Assembly (NCBI RefSeq): GCF_036898095.1
Contig: NC_090751.1
Coordinates: 88,706,804 to 88,770,803 of the forward strand
Length of the DNA: 64,000 bases
Origin: Palaemon carinicauda
Lineage: Eukaryota; Arthropoda; Malacostraca; Decapoda; Palaemonidae
Reading direction: 5' to 3'
In this document: piece after piece, positions 19,915 through 29,005 of the stretch
How positions within the stretch are numbered: the first letter of the stretch is position 1
Layout of the letters: each line of letters begins with the position of its first letter
The notes under the pieces: model-generated
Databases searched by the model: none
Seen by the model: the letters and a program-made list of their open reading frames with translations, nothing else
What the model was told of the DNA's origin: nothing
Made by a program: the position numbers and the translations under genes

Positions 19915-22875
19915 CTACGCAGAGTTAGGTGCAGGTTTCATAACACTACCTGCGGCTACCACAAAATGTTTGACTTCGTGCACTTGTTTCGCATAATGTT
20001 TAAAGAAAACTCGCGAGGACTTCCAGCCCGTGAAGTTTTTAAGGCTTTCAAAGTCCATGCTCTGAAAGAAATTCAGAGAAGATGCCACTTTTCTAGGATC
20101 ATGACCAGCGGGTGTACTGTTCGGATCCGCTCTGCGAATGAAGTAGGTGATTTTCGCTCTTAATTGTTTCAGTGACAGGTCGCTGCCCGATGTTTCTCCT
20201 TTGAAGAGTTGGCCTCCACCAAAGTTCGAAGTTCTGCGAAGATAGACCTTGAGGCTCTCTACTGGACATAGAGAGACATCCTCCTTCAGGGGGCATATTC
20301 TCCAAGGGCCCCATCTTTTGGTGGGTAATTCATTTTTAGCGAGAAACGTCGGATCAGGGGAGAGGGTCACTTCTCCTGAATCGGTAAACAGGATGTGTCC
20401 TTCTTCTCTTGATAATGCCACTATTTCGCTGACTCGAGCTCCCGAAGCGAGAGCAAATAAAAATATAACTTTCTGAGTCAGATCCTTGAGGGGGCATGAA
20501 TCATTGTCCAAGTTGGAGGCGAAATGGAGTACCTTGTCTAGTGACCAGGAGATCGGTTTCGGAGGGGGTGCTGGACGTAGGCGAGCACATGCTTTTGGTA
20601 GTTTGTTGAAGATGTCGTTGGACAGATCAATTTGGAAAGCATATAGAATTGGTCTAGCCAAGGCCGATTTGCAGGTTGAAATCGTATTGGCTGCTAATCC
20701 TTGTCCATGAAGGTGAATGAAGAAGGACATACAGAAATCAATTGTGATTTCTTTAGGATTTTTTGTCTTGACAAAGGAGACCCATTTCCTCCAGGATGAT
20801 TCATATTGCCGTCTCGTGGATTCGGTCTTGTATTCCTCTAGGAAGTCTAGACTTTTCTTCGAGATCCCAAACCTCTTCTTTGCGGCAAGGGAGAGAAAAT
20901 CATGAGATGAAGGTCCTTGATTTTCGATGATGAAGCGAAGACAGTCGACTTCTGTACTTGTTGAGAGAGAACTGGGCCCGGGAGAGGGATCAGCTTGGGC
21001 TGCAGCTCCAGGACCAGGGGGGTACCAGTTGCTCCGGGGCCACTTGGGAGCCACTAGGGCCGCTGTCCCTTTGAAGGTTCTCAGTTTGGAGAGGACTTTC
21101 AACAGAAGGTTGGTGGGAGGGAACAGGTAGATCTTGGACCACCTGTTCCAGTCCAGTGACATGGCGTCCACTGCTTCTGCTTTGGGGTCCTCGTACGGGG
21201 CTACGTACAGAGGAAGTTGATTGTTGTCGCTCGTTGCAAAGAGATCTATCTGAAGTTCTGGGACTTGGTGAGAGATGAAGGAGAACGATCTTGCGTCTAG
21301 AGACCATTCCGACTCTATCGGGTTTGTCCGAGATAGAGCATTCGCTGTCACATTGCGGAATCCTTGTAGGTGAACTGCAGACAGGTGCCACTTCTTCTTC
21401 TCCGCCAGACGGAAGATTGGGAGAAGCACCTGATTTATCTGGGGCGATCTTGAGCCTTGGCGATTGAGACAACGAACTACCACCGAGTTGTCTAGGGTTA
21501 GACGGATGTGGATCGAGGGCGGCGGGGATAACTTCTTCAGAGTTAGAAGGACCGCCATGGCCTCCAAGATGTTTATGTGGAACGTCTTGAATAGTGGAGA
21601 CCAGGTACCTTGAACCTGTTTCTGGTGGGAGTGACCTCCCCAACCCTCCAGTGAGGCATCCGTGTGGATGTTGAGTGATGGAGGAGGGTGTTGGAGAGGA
21701 ATGGACCTTTTCAGGGCCTTTTCTTCCGACCACGGCTTTAGGAGGCGTCGTAGTCTGTTTGGAAGCCGTCTCTTGAGGTCTCTTCGAGCGATGGATGCCG
21801 AGCGTCTCCAGACTCCCGCGGCATCCTTTAGCTGTGCACGAAGCACTGGGTTTGTCACTGAGGCGAATTGTAGAGAGCCTAGAACTCGTTCCTGCTGTCG
21901 TCTTGAAATGCGTTTGGATTTCAGTAGTCGCTTGACAGACCCTGCTATTTCCTTCCTTTTCTTCTGGGGGATGGAAAGGCGGTGTGACTGAAGATTCCAG
22001 TGGATTCCCAACCACTGAAACTTCTGAGCTGGAGAGAGGCGAGATTTTTTCTCGTTGATCTTGAATCCCAGGTGTTCTAGGTACTGGGTAACTTCGTTGC
22101 AAGACTTTGCACACTCTTCGGGCGATGGAGCCCAGACTAGCCAGTCGTCGAGGTAGGCCATCACCTGGACGTTTCTTAGGCGGAGCTGTTGTACTATGGC
22201 ATCCGCCAGTTTTGTGAAGATCCGAGGGGCCACATTGAGGCCGAAGGGCATGGCCCGGAAGGCGTAGCTTTTCCTTTGGAGTCGAAATCCTAGGTAGGAG
22301 GAAGCGTGATGGTTCATTGGAATGTGCCAGTAGGCATCCGCCAGGTCTATAGAGACCGTGTAGGAACCTTGAGGCAGAAGGGTCCTTATTTGTTGAAGCG
22401 TCAGCATCTTGAATTTGTTGTTCTCTATGAACTTGTTGAGGGGGGATAAGTCCAGAATGACTCTGAGTTTGTCTGAGTCCTTCTTGGGAACACAAAACAG
22501 TCTCCCTTGGAACCTGGTGGACTTTACCTTCCTTATCACCTTCTTGTTCAAGAGGTCTAGAACATATTCTTCCAGAAGGGGGGTTGATTGCTGGAAGAAC
22601 TGCTGGAAGATTGGGGGTGGTTGCGTCCCACTCCAGCCTAGACCGTTCTTGATGATGCTGTGTGCCCAGGGATCGAAGGTCCAACGATCCTGGAATTGGC
22701 GGAGTCTTCCTCCCACCGGAAGCACTTCATTGCTTCTGGTGTCCCGAGGACTTGCTGCCTCGGCCGCTAGCTCCCTTTCCTCCTCTACCTCTGGAGGGAC
22801 GGCGAGATGCGTCTTTGCTTGCACCCCTGAATGAGCCTCTACCTTTGGCATGAAAGGTAGTTGATGGTTGCTCAA
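19915..22875 (-). CDS. Element B single-frame RT-RNaseH-YR polyprotein
   Basis: 986 residues, uninterrupted. RT: Asp177 in SIDLADAYWH, Asp243-Asp244 in YLDDWLVW. RNase H: Asp406 (HTDASLEGW), Glu438 (NILEAMAV), Asp462 (LTLDNSV); the fourth position reads NVTANALSR with Asn512, where A, D and E have Asp. Residues 540-615 occupy the DIRS methyltransferase-like position. YR: Arg814 (GARVSEI), His925 and Arg928 (GHDPRKV), Trp951, Tyr961 (KHYAKQ). RT and YR are joined because a C run (plus-strand G run 21017-21022) has six bases; D has five at the same place, and in A and D the frames stay separate. The ATG at 22875 lies inside the gag overlap, so the native start is uncertain. This is the best preserved enzyme set in the window. 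Confidence 0.92.
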   Translation of the reverse strand: MSNHQLPFMPKVEAHSGVQAKTHLAVPPEVEEERELAAEAASPRDTRSNEVLPVGGRLRQFQDRWTFDPWAHSIIKNGLGWSGTQPPPIFQQFFQQSTPLLEEYVLDLLNKKVIRKVKSTRFQGRLFCVPKKDSDKLRVILDLSPLNKFIENNKFKMLTLQQIRTLLPQGSYTVSIDLADAYWHIPMNHHASSYLGFRLQRKSYAFRAMPFGLNVAPRIFTKLADAIVQQLRLRNVQVMAYLDDWLVWAPSPEECAKSCNEVTQYLEHLGFKINEKKSRLSPAQKFQWLGIHWNLQSHRLSIPQKKRKEIAGSVKRLLKSKRISRRQQERVLGSLQFASVTNPVLRAQLKDAAGVWRRSASIARRDLKRRLPNRLRRLLKPWSEEKALKRSIPLQHPPPSLNIHTDASLEGWGGHSHQKQVQGTWSPLFKTFHINILEAMAVLLTLKKLSPPPSIHIRLTLDNSVVVRCLNRQGSRSPQINQVLLPIFRLAEKKKWHLSAVHLQGFRNVTANALSRTNPIESEWSLDARSFSFISHQVPELQIDLFATSDNNQLPLYVAPYEDPKAEAVDAMSLDWNRWSKIYLFPPTNLLLKVLSKLRTFKGTAALVAPKWPRSNWYPPGPGAAAQADPSPGPSSLSTSTEVDCLRFIIENQGPSSHDFLSLAAKKRFGISKKSLDFLEEYKTESTRRQYESSWRKWVSFVKTKNPKEITIDFCMSFFIHLHGQGLAANTISTCKSALARPILYAFQIDLSNDIFNKLPKACARLRPAPPPKPISWSLDKVLHFASNLDNDSCPLKDLTQKVIFLFALASGARVSEIVALSREEGHILFTDSGEVTLSPDPTFLAKNELPTKRWGPWRICPLKEDVSLCPVESLKVYLRRTSNFGGGQLFKGETSGSDLSLKQLRAKITYFIRRADPNSTPAGHDPRKVASSLNFFQSMDFESLKNFTGWKSSRVFFKHYAKQVHEVKHFVVAAGSVMKPAPNSA

Positions 22876-24653
22876 AGGCAGGGGTGAAGACCGGTGACTG
22901 TGACAAAGGTCTGTTGTGGTTGGGCAACCACTTGGGAGGTAGCGGGTCCCGGAAACTGACGTCTTTGCTGACGTTGCTGGGGTTTTGACTTCTGAGGTTT
23001 CCTCTTAGGCTGAGGTCCGTCGTCCTGAGAGGGTTTCCTTTTCCTGGACATGCCCCACTTGTGGAGAAGGTTCCTATTCTCCGTGGCGGCTCTGTCAGTT
23101 ATTTCCTTCACAAGGTCAGAAGGAAACAGGTGCTTTCCCCAGATGTTGGAGGAAATCAGGCTCCGGGGTTCGTGTTTCACGGTGGCACCGGCAAACACGA
23201 ATTCACGACAGGCTCTTCGAGCCTTTATGAAGTGGTACAAGTCCTTCATTACCGTTAGTAAGTGGGATTTGGAGAGTACCATGTAGTGATCTGGTACTCT
23301 AGTGTCACAGGCCATAACTTCCAGTTGGACTTGATGAGAAAGAGATGCCGCAAGCCTCTCCTTCGTGTCTTGTTCCCGGCGAAGGAGGTGATCGTTGAGC
23401 TTAGGGAGGTCTTCATTAAACTGACGTCCGGCGACGTCAGGATCGAGCCTTCCCACGACGAAAGTATGCTGAACATCTTTCCAGTGTCGAGCGTCAGGGG
23501 GGGTCACGATGGAGAAGGGTCTGCACTCCTCCAGTGCAGGGCAGGGTTTCCCTTCTTCCGCCGCTTTAAGGCATGCAGCTAAGGCCTTTTCCAAGAATGG
23601 AAGAACTGCAGTATCAGGTGCAACGTAAGTAGGGTGCTTCTTGCTCAATGCCGGAAGCTTAGAGCAGGTAAAGCCTCTACTCTTGAATGCGGAGGCTAGC
23701 ATAGCCTGGGCCTTTGCGAGATCGAACACTATCTCTTCCTTAGGTTCGGTCTCTTCCTTCGAGGCAGGTTCGGAACGAAGCCGGACGTAACAGTCCGGGT
23801 AGGCCTCAAAGCTTGGGAAGAACTCCACATCTTCCAAAGGGACCGTGCCGATCTTATCACTGACAAAGATCCTGCCGGTCGCAATAACCATATGCTCTGC
23901 ATACCTCCACGGGTTGGCATGAGAGCAAGCGGGGAGATCCTTGACCGAAATCTTCTTCGGCTCTCTGGATCCTATCATCGACCTGATGGACTCCTGGTTC
24001 TCCTTCAGCCTGTCGTCCATGACGGCTCTAATCAGCCGGATCAGTTCTTGAGTAGAAGAAGAAGGATCCGGAGTCGAGGAGGTAGAAGGAATAGACATTT
24101 CCGTCGGTGTAGGAGTAGGAGGGGGGATGGACGAGGGAGCAGCTCCTAGCTCCGACTCGGTGTACTCCACCTTGTCTTCGTCATCTTCGGCTCCTTGAGC
24201 CATAAGCGTCTTCTCCGTGTCTTCCGAGACGTCCGAAATCTGTTCGTCATCTTCGGAATCCAAACGACACTCGTGCATGGACTGAGCCATGACCACATCA
24301 GGTTCCACCGTAATTTGGACAGTGGGGATCACATCTTTGGGTACCACTGAGTCAGGGGAGGCCTTAGGGAACAATAGTGACCTCAGTTCTTCGGTGGCCA
24401 GGTACGGTCCGGTAGCATTTTTCTGGAAGCCACGCACCCACTTGCGCAGCTTTTCACGAGAAATGTCTCTAACCTCCGCTGAAGGAGGGTTATGGAAGGC
24501 CTCAACTAGGTGAGCCTGGCAGACCGTACAATCCAGTGGATTCCAAAACTTCAAATCCCCTTTCTTGTCTGCACAAGGGGCGTGAGTCCTGCAAGCCGTA
24601 TGCCCATAAAACTGCGGGCGTTTCACAGCGCAGAAGGCGAAATCACACTTCAT
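22727..24653 (-). pseudogene. Element B gag, nearly complete, C-terminal frameshift
   Basis: 593 residues open from ATG 24653 to 22872. The N-terminal Cys/His set (MKCDFAFC, GHTACRTHAPC, CTVC) is intact, followed by PPSAEVRD..EKLRKWVRGFQKN, an acidic linker, and the conserved core (RQFNEDLPKLNDHLLRREQD, RRACREFVF, NIWGKHLFPSDLVKEI). A 22-bp deletion near 22905, relative to D, shifts the frame before the basic Gly/Arg tail; the tail continues in the next frame to 22727 (SGHQKQ-stop). A truncated gag would lack the likely nucleic-acid-binding tail. Confidence 0.9.
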
Positions 24654-26954
24654 CTGCTCCTCCTGTGGAAGAAAGAGAAAATGAGTATGGGGGAGTCATA
24701 AGAATGGCTCTTAAACTAAGTTAATATTAATCATTAATTTTAACTTAAGAAGGTGTGATGCATAGAGAATGAAAATAGTAAAGGAGAACATGCTCCATGC
24801 ATCTCGCCCGGCTGGTTACCATAAGCTTGGTCCCTGGATAATCCGAGTGACCGAGGGCACTGGATATAGTTTCCTAGAATTCCAAGTATTTTGGAATTCC
24901 ATGGAAAATTCCAAGGACAAGATTGGGACCGAATTCATTCGGTTCCCAGTTAAGGGCCAGAAGGCCTCATTTAAAAGGTAACTGCTTCTGGCAACCAGCC
25001 GTGCTAAGATGCACATAGCATGCTGGAATTAGAAGAATGCAAAGAGACAGCATGATCACTAATAGAGCAGTACTAGGTACTGATCTTAATAGCAGAAGCA
25101 GCTTATCTGTTTGCGATATAGGGCTATCATAGTCTTATGATAGCTACAGTAAGGGGGTGCAAGTATTCTTGACGCCTCCGGGGCATCCGGCAAGCCGCCG
25201 GCATGCCGGAGCTCGCTCCAGCATAGATTCTGGCATTAGGACAGACAATGTTCAAAGTCAGTCAAATACCAGGATGGCGGCCGCCGGCACAACGGCGGCA
25301 CGCCGACAGGGAGCGGCGGCTCCGGCAGTCGGAGGATGCCAGGTTGGTGACTGGGATAAGGATGGTAAAGGCTGTATCGGGTTGCCGGCAGTATATGCCG
25401 GCACTCCGGCGGTCGACCGGCAAGCGGACGACTAGTTAGGAGGAGGAGAGCCGCCGGTAGTAGCCGGCGGCAGCCGGCAGTCCCTCGGTACACGGGGGCT
25501 GGCGGCAAGGTTAGGGAGAGTCACCAAATAGGAGGCAGGTATTGCCGACAGTAGAGGCGGCAAGAGACTGGCACCCGGATAGGGAGAGAGACAGGGGGGA
25601 GGGGGGAAGGGATGTAGGAAGTACCATCAGGATTCCAAACATCCCTCCCCCTCCCTGAGGGGGTGTACCCATGATAGAGGCAGGCTCTAACTTCCATGAG
25701 CAGGGTCACTAGGGACCGGGAGCAAGGTAGCCCAAGGGAGGGCTAGGGGACACCCAAGGAGGGGGGGAGACTCCCATATGCAGAGCTATACTAGTAACTA
25801 ACCTTATAGGACACTATGAAGGTATGTGTACCAGAGCGGACTGCACAAGGAAGCTCGGGTAGCCCTACTATTCCACCCTAAGGAGGAGTTGTAGGACAGG
25901 GGACAGATGGGTATAAACTAACCTAAGCATAGGCTAGGCTATACAAGAGATAGGTGGGGAGGGAGAAGAGAGAAGTCTTCCCAGGAAGGGTTTCTGTACC
26001 AGAGCGGCCACTAAGGAAAGGGAGGACACTCCCTAACCTAAGATCAGGCAGATCAGCTAAAACGGTGCAAGAGTACAGTTTTAGCATGGAACAGAGAAAC
26101 CTTCCTAACCTAACCTAGAGCAGGGCTAAAAGTCCTGAACTAGGAAAGGAAGAAGACATATCGCTATCGCAGGAAAGTCATAGACTATCCTAGCCATAGA
26201 GGTAGGCTAGCCTAACCTCACTCTCGGACGCAACCCTAAAGGGGGTTCATTCCTTTAGGGAGGACAGAGAGGCGATATATACTCTATTAGACAATTAATC
26301 CCTTTACTCAGAAAAGGAATCAAGGCTAAATAGAGGGAATGCCAAGGCAGGGGATGAAGGAAGCATATAGGGGTCCTAACATTAGGTTAGGCTAGAAAGA
26401 GTCACTGACTAGCCTATCCCCTATATGGTCCCTGAAGGCGAAAACATTTGCATCACTGTCAAAAGTATTGTAAAATAATGCCACTATCTTCATAACTTAG
26501 TCTAGGATCACTAATAAATCATGCATGAACACTTGTATGTAGGCTCCTGGCCTGGGGGCTATAGTAGCCGACTGGTATGAGGTCAATCGATGACCGATAA
26601 AAAGCGTCTAAACACGATATAAAAGTTCCTAGCTATGAAGACTAAATAAACTAATGTATTCGATTAGTATATAATGCCGGAAACGTTGTTGTGGCTAACT
26701 AAATAAGACATGCATAACAACAACGACGCCATAAAATGGCGGGTCCGGTAGAGGCACAGCTCTGCCACAAAACAGCAATTATCTCAAAAAGTAATATTTG
26801 CTTTACGGACAGAGCTTAATTAAACAATACTGGAACCTTGTACTCAACTTTCCAGAAGAAGGCGAGGCTGAAGGTAACGACATAGCGAAGATGCAAAACG
26901 ATAAAGTTAACACAGGGAAAATCCGTCTAAGTAGGGTAGCTACTAAACAAAGGA
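24654..26954 (-). other. Element B 5' leader with GC-rich CCGGC-repeat core
   Basis: Long untranslated leader. A pyrimidine tract plus CAG lies just before gag (AG ends at 24663). 25150-25560 is GC-rich with many GCCGGC and CCGGCGG words. 25700-26450 is purine-rich with AGGTTAGGCTAG-type words. A short conserved open frame starts at ATG 26883 (MSLPSASPSSGK...). Confidence 0.75.
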
Positions 26955-27308
26955 TGAAGACGGGCGTGACGTCATTAGAGCAATGGCGTCCGTTTGTTTA
27001 CGTCTCGAGTATCAGTAGTAGCCACGAGTGAGATTAGCTGTGGAACGGCTCCCAGCTATTCTCAGTCCTTACACACCGAAGCATTAACTCTGTTCGGGGT
27101 GAAGATAGCTATGTGGCGCGTTCAGACATGCGCGTCCCCTGTTGTATTACGATGTCTTAAGGGGAAACCTTTGAGATACTCGCTCCAGAAGTTAGAATTC
27201 TGTGATAACCTGTGGTTAAATTCTCTGGGAATATCTTAGTAGTCTTATACCCAAGGAAGCTACCAAAAAGGAACCTTCCATCAGGACGCCATGGCTTGAG
27301 CCCAAAAA
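26955..27308 (-). repeat. Left inverted terminal repeat of B
   Basis: Inverted match to 18617-18955 with no mismatch found by eye, plus the left-specific tip TTTTTGGGCTCAAGCCATGG. It carries TGACGTCA at 26967-26974 beside an ATGGCGTCCGTTTGTTTA block that is conserved in the A and D repeats. Confidence 0.93.
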
Positions 27309-27731
27309 TACTAATTGTCATAGTTTTATTACCCTTTATTCTTGGTTAAGGAAAATGCCAGGATTTACTCCGGGCATTTATTTATATAGAGCACGTAAGT
27401 TTCCTTAGCGAATACTTACTCAATTATGAAGATGAGTCAACTCCATGCACGAAGTGTACAACCACCACTTCTTCAAGTTTGTTTCGACGCGAATACCAAA
27501 TCGCTCTGACTTATCTTATGGATCTCATTGTTCCTTCAGCCTATATGAATAGCCTTCCCATGACCACTTTGATCTCAGCATAGCCCGTGGGGACTTCCAT
27601 GCCAGGGGGGCAGGAAGGCAACTGCCTCACGGTAGCTCTAGTATAGACCACTATGCTTTCGGCTCAATGTTTTAGCACTCACTTATAAAGGGGAAAAAGT
27701 CTACCACGATACACTAATTCTCTGGTACTCT
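27309..27731 (+). other. Element A 3' UTR, downstream part
   Basis: Continuation of 18561 after the B insertion. It matches the B 3' UTR from CTGTCATAGTTTTATT to CTCTGGTACTCTTCCATCAGG with about 75-80% identity by eye. Confidence 0.85.
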
Positions 27732-27823
27732 TCCATCAGGACGCCATGGCTTGAGCCCAAAAAACGGATTTTGAGCGAAGCGAAAAATCTATTTTTGGGT
27801 GAGATAGCCATGGCGTCCTGATG
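27732..27823 (+). repeat. ICR of element A
   Basis: Same two-part structure as the B ICR: CCATGGCTTGAGCCCAAAAA joined to AACGGATTTTGAGCGAAGCG and the TGAGATAGCCATGGCGTCC block. Confidence 0.92.
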
Positions 27824-28281
27824 GACCCACCCTGTCTGTGATCAGGTCCCGCCCTGCGCCGCTGTATCATGGTGATGAGCGAGCTCCAGACTTTCGGAAT
27901 GAGGACGGACGTGACGTCATCAAAAGCAATGGCGTCCGTCTGTTTACATCGCGAGTACCGATATCGCCACATCTAGATCGGCTGCGGCTCAGCTCCCAGC
28001 CACTCCCTGTCCGCCATATTGAAGCGTTAACTCTATATGGGGTGCAGATAGCTATGTGGCACGTTTATACATGCGTGTCCCCTGTTGATACACGATGTCT
28101 TAAGGGGAAACCCTTAGGATACTCGCTCCAGAAGTTAGAATTCTGTGATAACCTGTGGTTTAATTCTCTGGGAAAATCCTAGTAGTGATTACCCAAGGAA
28201 GCTACCAAAAAGGATCCTTCCATCAGGACGCCATGGCTATCTCACCCAAAAATAGATTTTTCGCTTCGCTCAAAATCCGTT
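27824..28281 (+). repeat. Right inverted terminal repeat of A
   Basis: Homologous to the B right repeat but visibly more diverged. It has TGACGTCA at 27912-27919 and ends in the right tip GGCTATCTCACCCAAAAATA...CAAAATCCGTT. Confidence 0.92.
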
Positions 28282-28647
28282 TTTTGTGAGTAAGATTTCT
28301 TGGTGATTAAGTTGATCTTAGCATTGCCTATCTATTCTTTCATTTTCATTCATTAAATCAAATGTATACGGCTCTACATAAATACTGTACAGTATATGTG
28401 GCAAAATAGCCTTTTAGAAAAATAAAAATTCTATATTTTACATTTTTTCTCCCATACATCAACTTCTTTATAGATTTCTTTAATGTGAGGACTCATACAG
28501 CTGTTTATGATCTCACAATCCCAAGTCGGTAATTAAGTCCTTGTACTATACTTTAATTTCTTTAAGTACTGTACTGTAGACAACTATTCCTCAAAAGATA
28601 TCCTTAGATTTCTTATGAAAATCCTTGAGTTACTTTTATATTTCTCA
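28282..28647. other. Intronic sequence, nothing recognised
   Basis: AT-rich sequence between the end of element A and the RTE tail. No exon-like open frame bounded by splice sites is visible. Confidence 0.4.
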
Positions 28648-28850
28648 TTAACATGAGCTTCACCTGTGGTGGATAACGGGGGAGGGTGGACTGTGGCACC
28701 TTAGCAGTACCAGCCGAACTCTGATAAGTCTATTATCAGGCTGGGAGGAACGTAGAGAGGAAAGATCCCCTTTTTTCATTTGTTTGACGTCGGCTACACC
28801 CAAAAATTTGGGGAAGTGCCTTGGTATACGTAAGTATGTGATTAACATAT
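28648..28850 (+). mobile_element. RTE-like LINE 3' tail, 5'-truncated
   Basis: Aligns along its whole length with the 3' end of the LINE at 33994-34186 (AGCTTCA(C/T)CTGTGGTGGATA, GGCTGTGGCACC-like, GTAGAGAG, TCCCCTTTTTT, GGGGAAGTGCCTTGGTATA) and ends in an ACGTAAGTATGTG tail. Only the 3' UTR was inserted. Confidence 0.85.
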
Positions 28851-28885
28851 AAACAATATAAATGGTTTGGTGCCCATGATCTTAC

Positions 28886-29005
28886 CTGCATGTCTTGCAA
28901 AGGACTTGTAGCCAAAACCAGCCAAATGTCAGACACATGATCATTCCCGGGACATTAAACATCATCCAAGTTGCAAAGTTGAGTCCTGTGCCTTCTCCAA
29001 AAGTA
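28886..29005 (-). CDS. SLC13-type (INDY-like) sodium-carboxylate symporter, internal exon
   Basis: 120-bp exon bounded by TTTTCTACCTCAG (acceptor) and AG-GTAAGATC (donor). It reads (S)TFGEGTGLNFATWMMF then NVPGMIMCLTFGWFWLQVLC. This matches the SLC13 pattern NFASWF.F.FP......L.W.WLQ, the transmembrane segment after the GGT...PN motif. It enters with one base of a split codon, which fits the two bases left by the exon at 42377-42559, and it leaves in the same phase. SLC13 proteins are plasma-membrane Na+-coupled di/tricarboxylate or sulfate transporters; substrate cannot be inferred. The next downstream exon was not found in 1-28.8 kb. Confidence 0.8.

Larger units (their letters stand above)
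18562..27308 (-). mobile_element. DIRS-type retrotransposon B, complete, nested in A
   Basis: Reading the minus strand: left tip TTTTTGGGCTCAAGCC at 27308, left terminal repeat to 26955, 2.3-kb leader, gag (24653-22727), RT-RNaseH-YR (22875-19915), 3' UTR, ICR (19118-19027), right terminal repeat (18955-18562) ending CAAAATCCGTT. All parts of a DIRS element are present over 8.75 kb. The left and right repeats look identical over about 335 bp by eye, suggesting a young copy. No target-site duplication is evident, as expected for YR-mediated integration. Confidence 0.93.
13788..28281 (+). mobile_element. DIRS-type retrotransposon A, split by element B
   Basis: Left part 13788-18561 (gag to 3' UTR) and right part 27309-28281 (rest of 3' UTR, ICR and right terminal repeat). 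The two parts join as TACTATGAAATA + CTAATTGTCATAG, matching the uninterrupted 3' UTR of element B (TACTATGAAATACATACCTG then TCATAG). The 5' end lies in the gap. RT, RNase H and YR motifs are intact; gag carries three frameshifts. Right end ...CAAAATCCGTT at 28281, then unrelated flank TTTGTGAG. Confidence 0.9.

Noticed and set aside
19966..23582. Many antisense open frames over B (and over A, D, E and F)
   Set aside because: Mirror images of the RT, YR and gag coding strand. No independent motifs, and they vanish or shift between copies.
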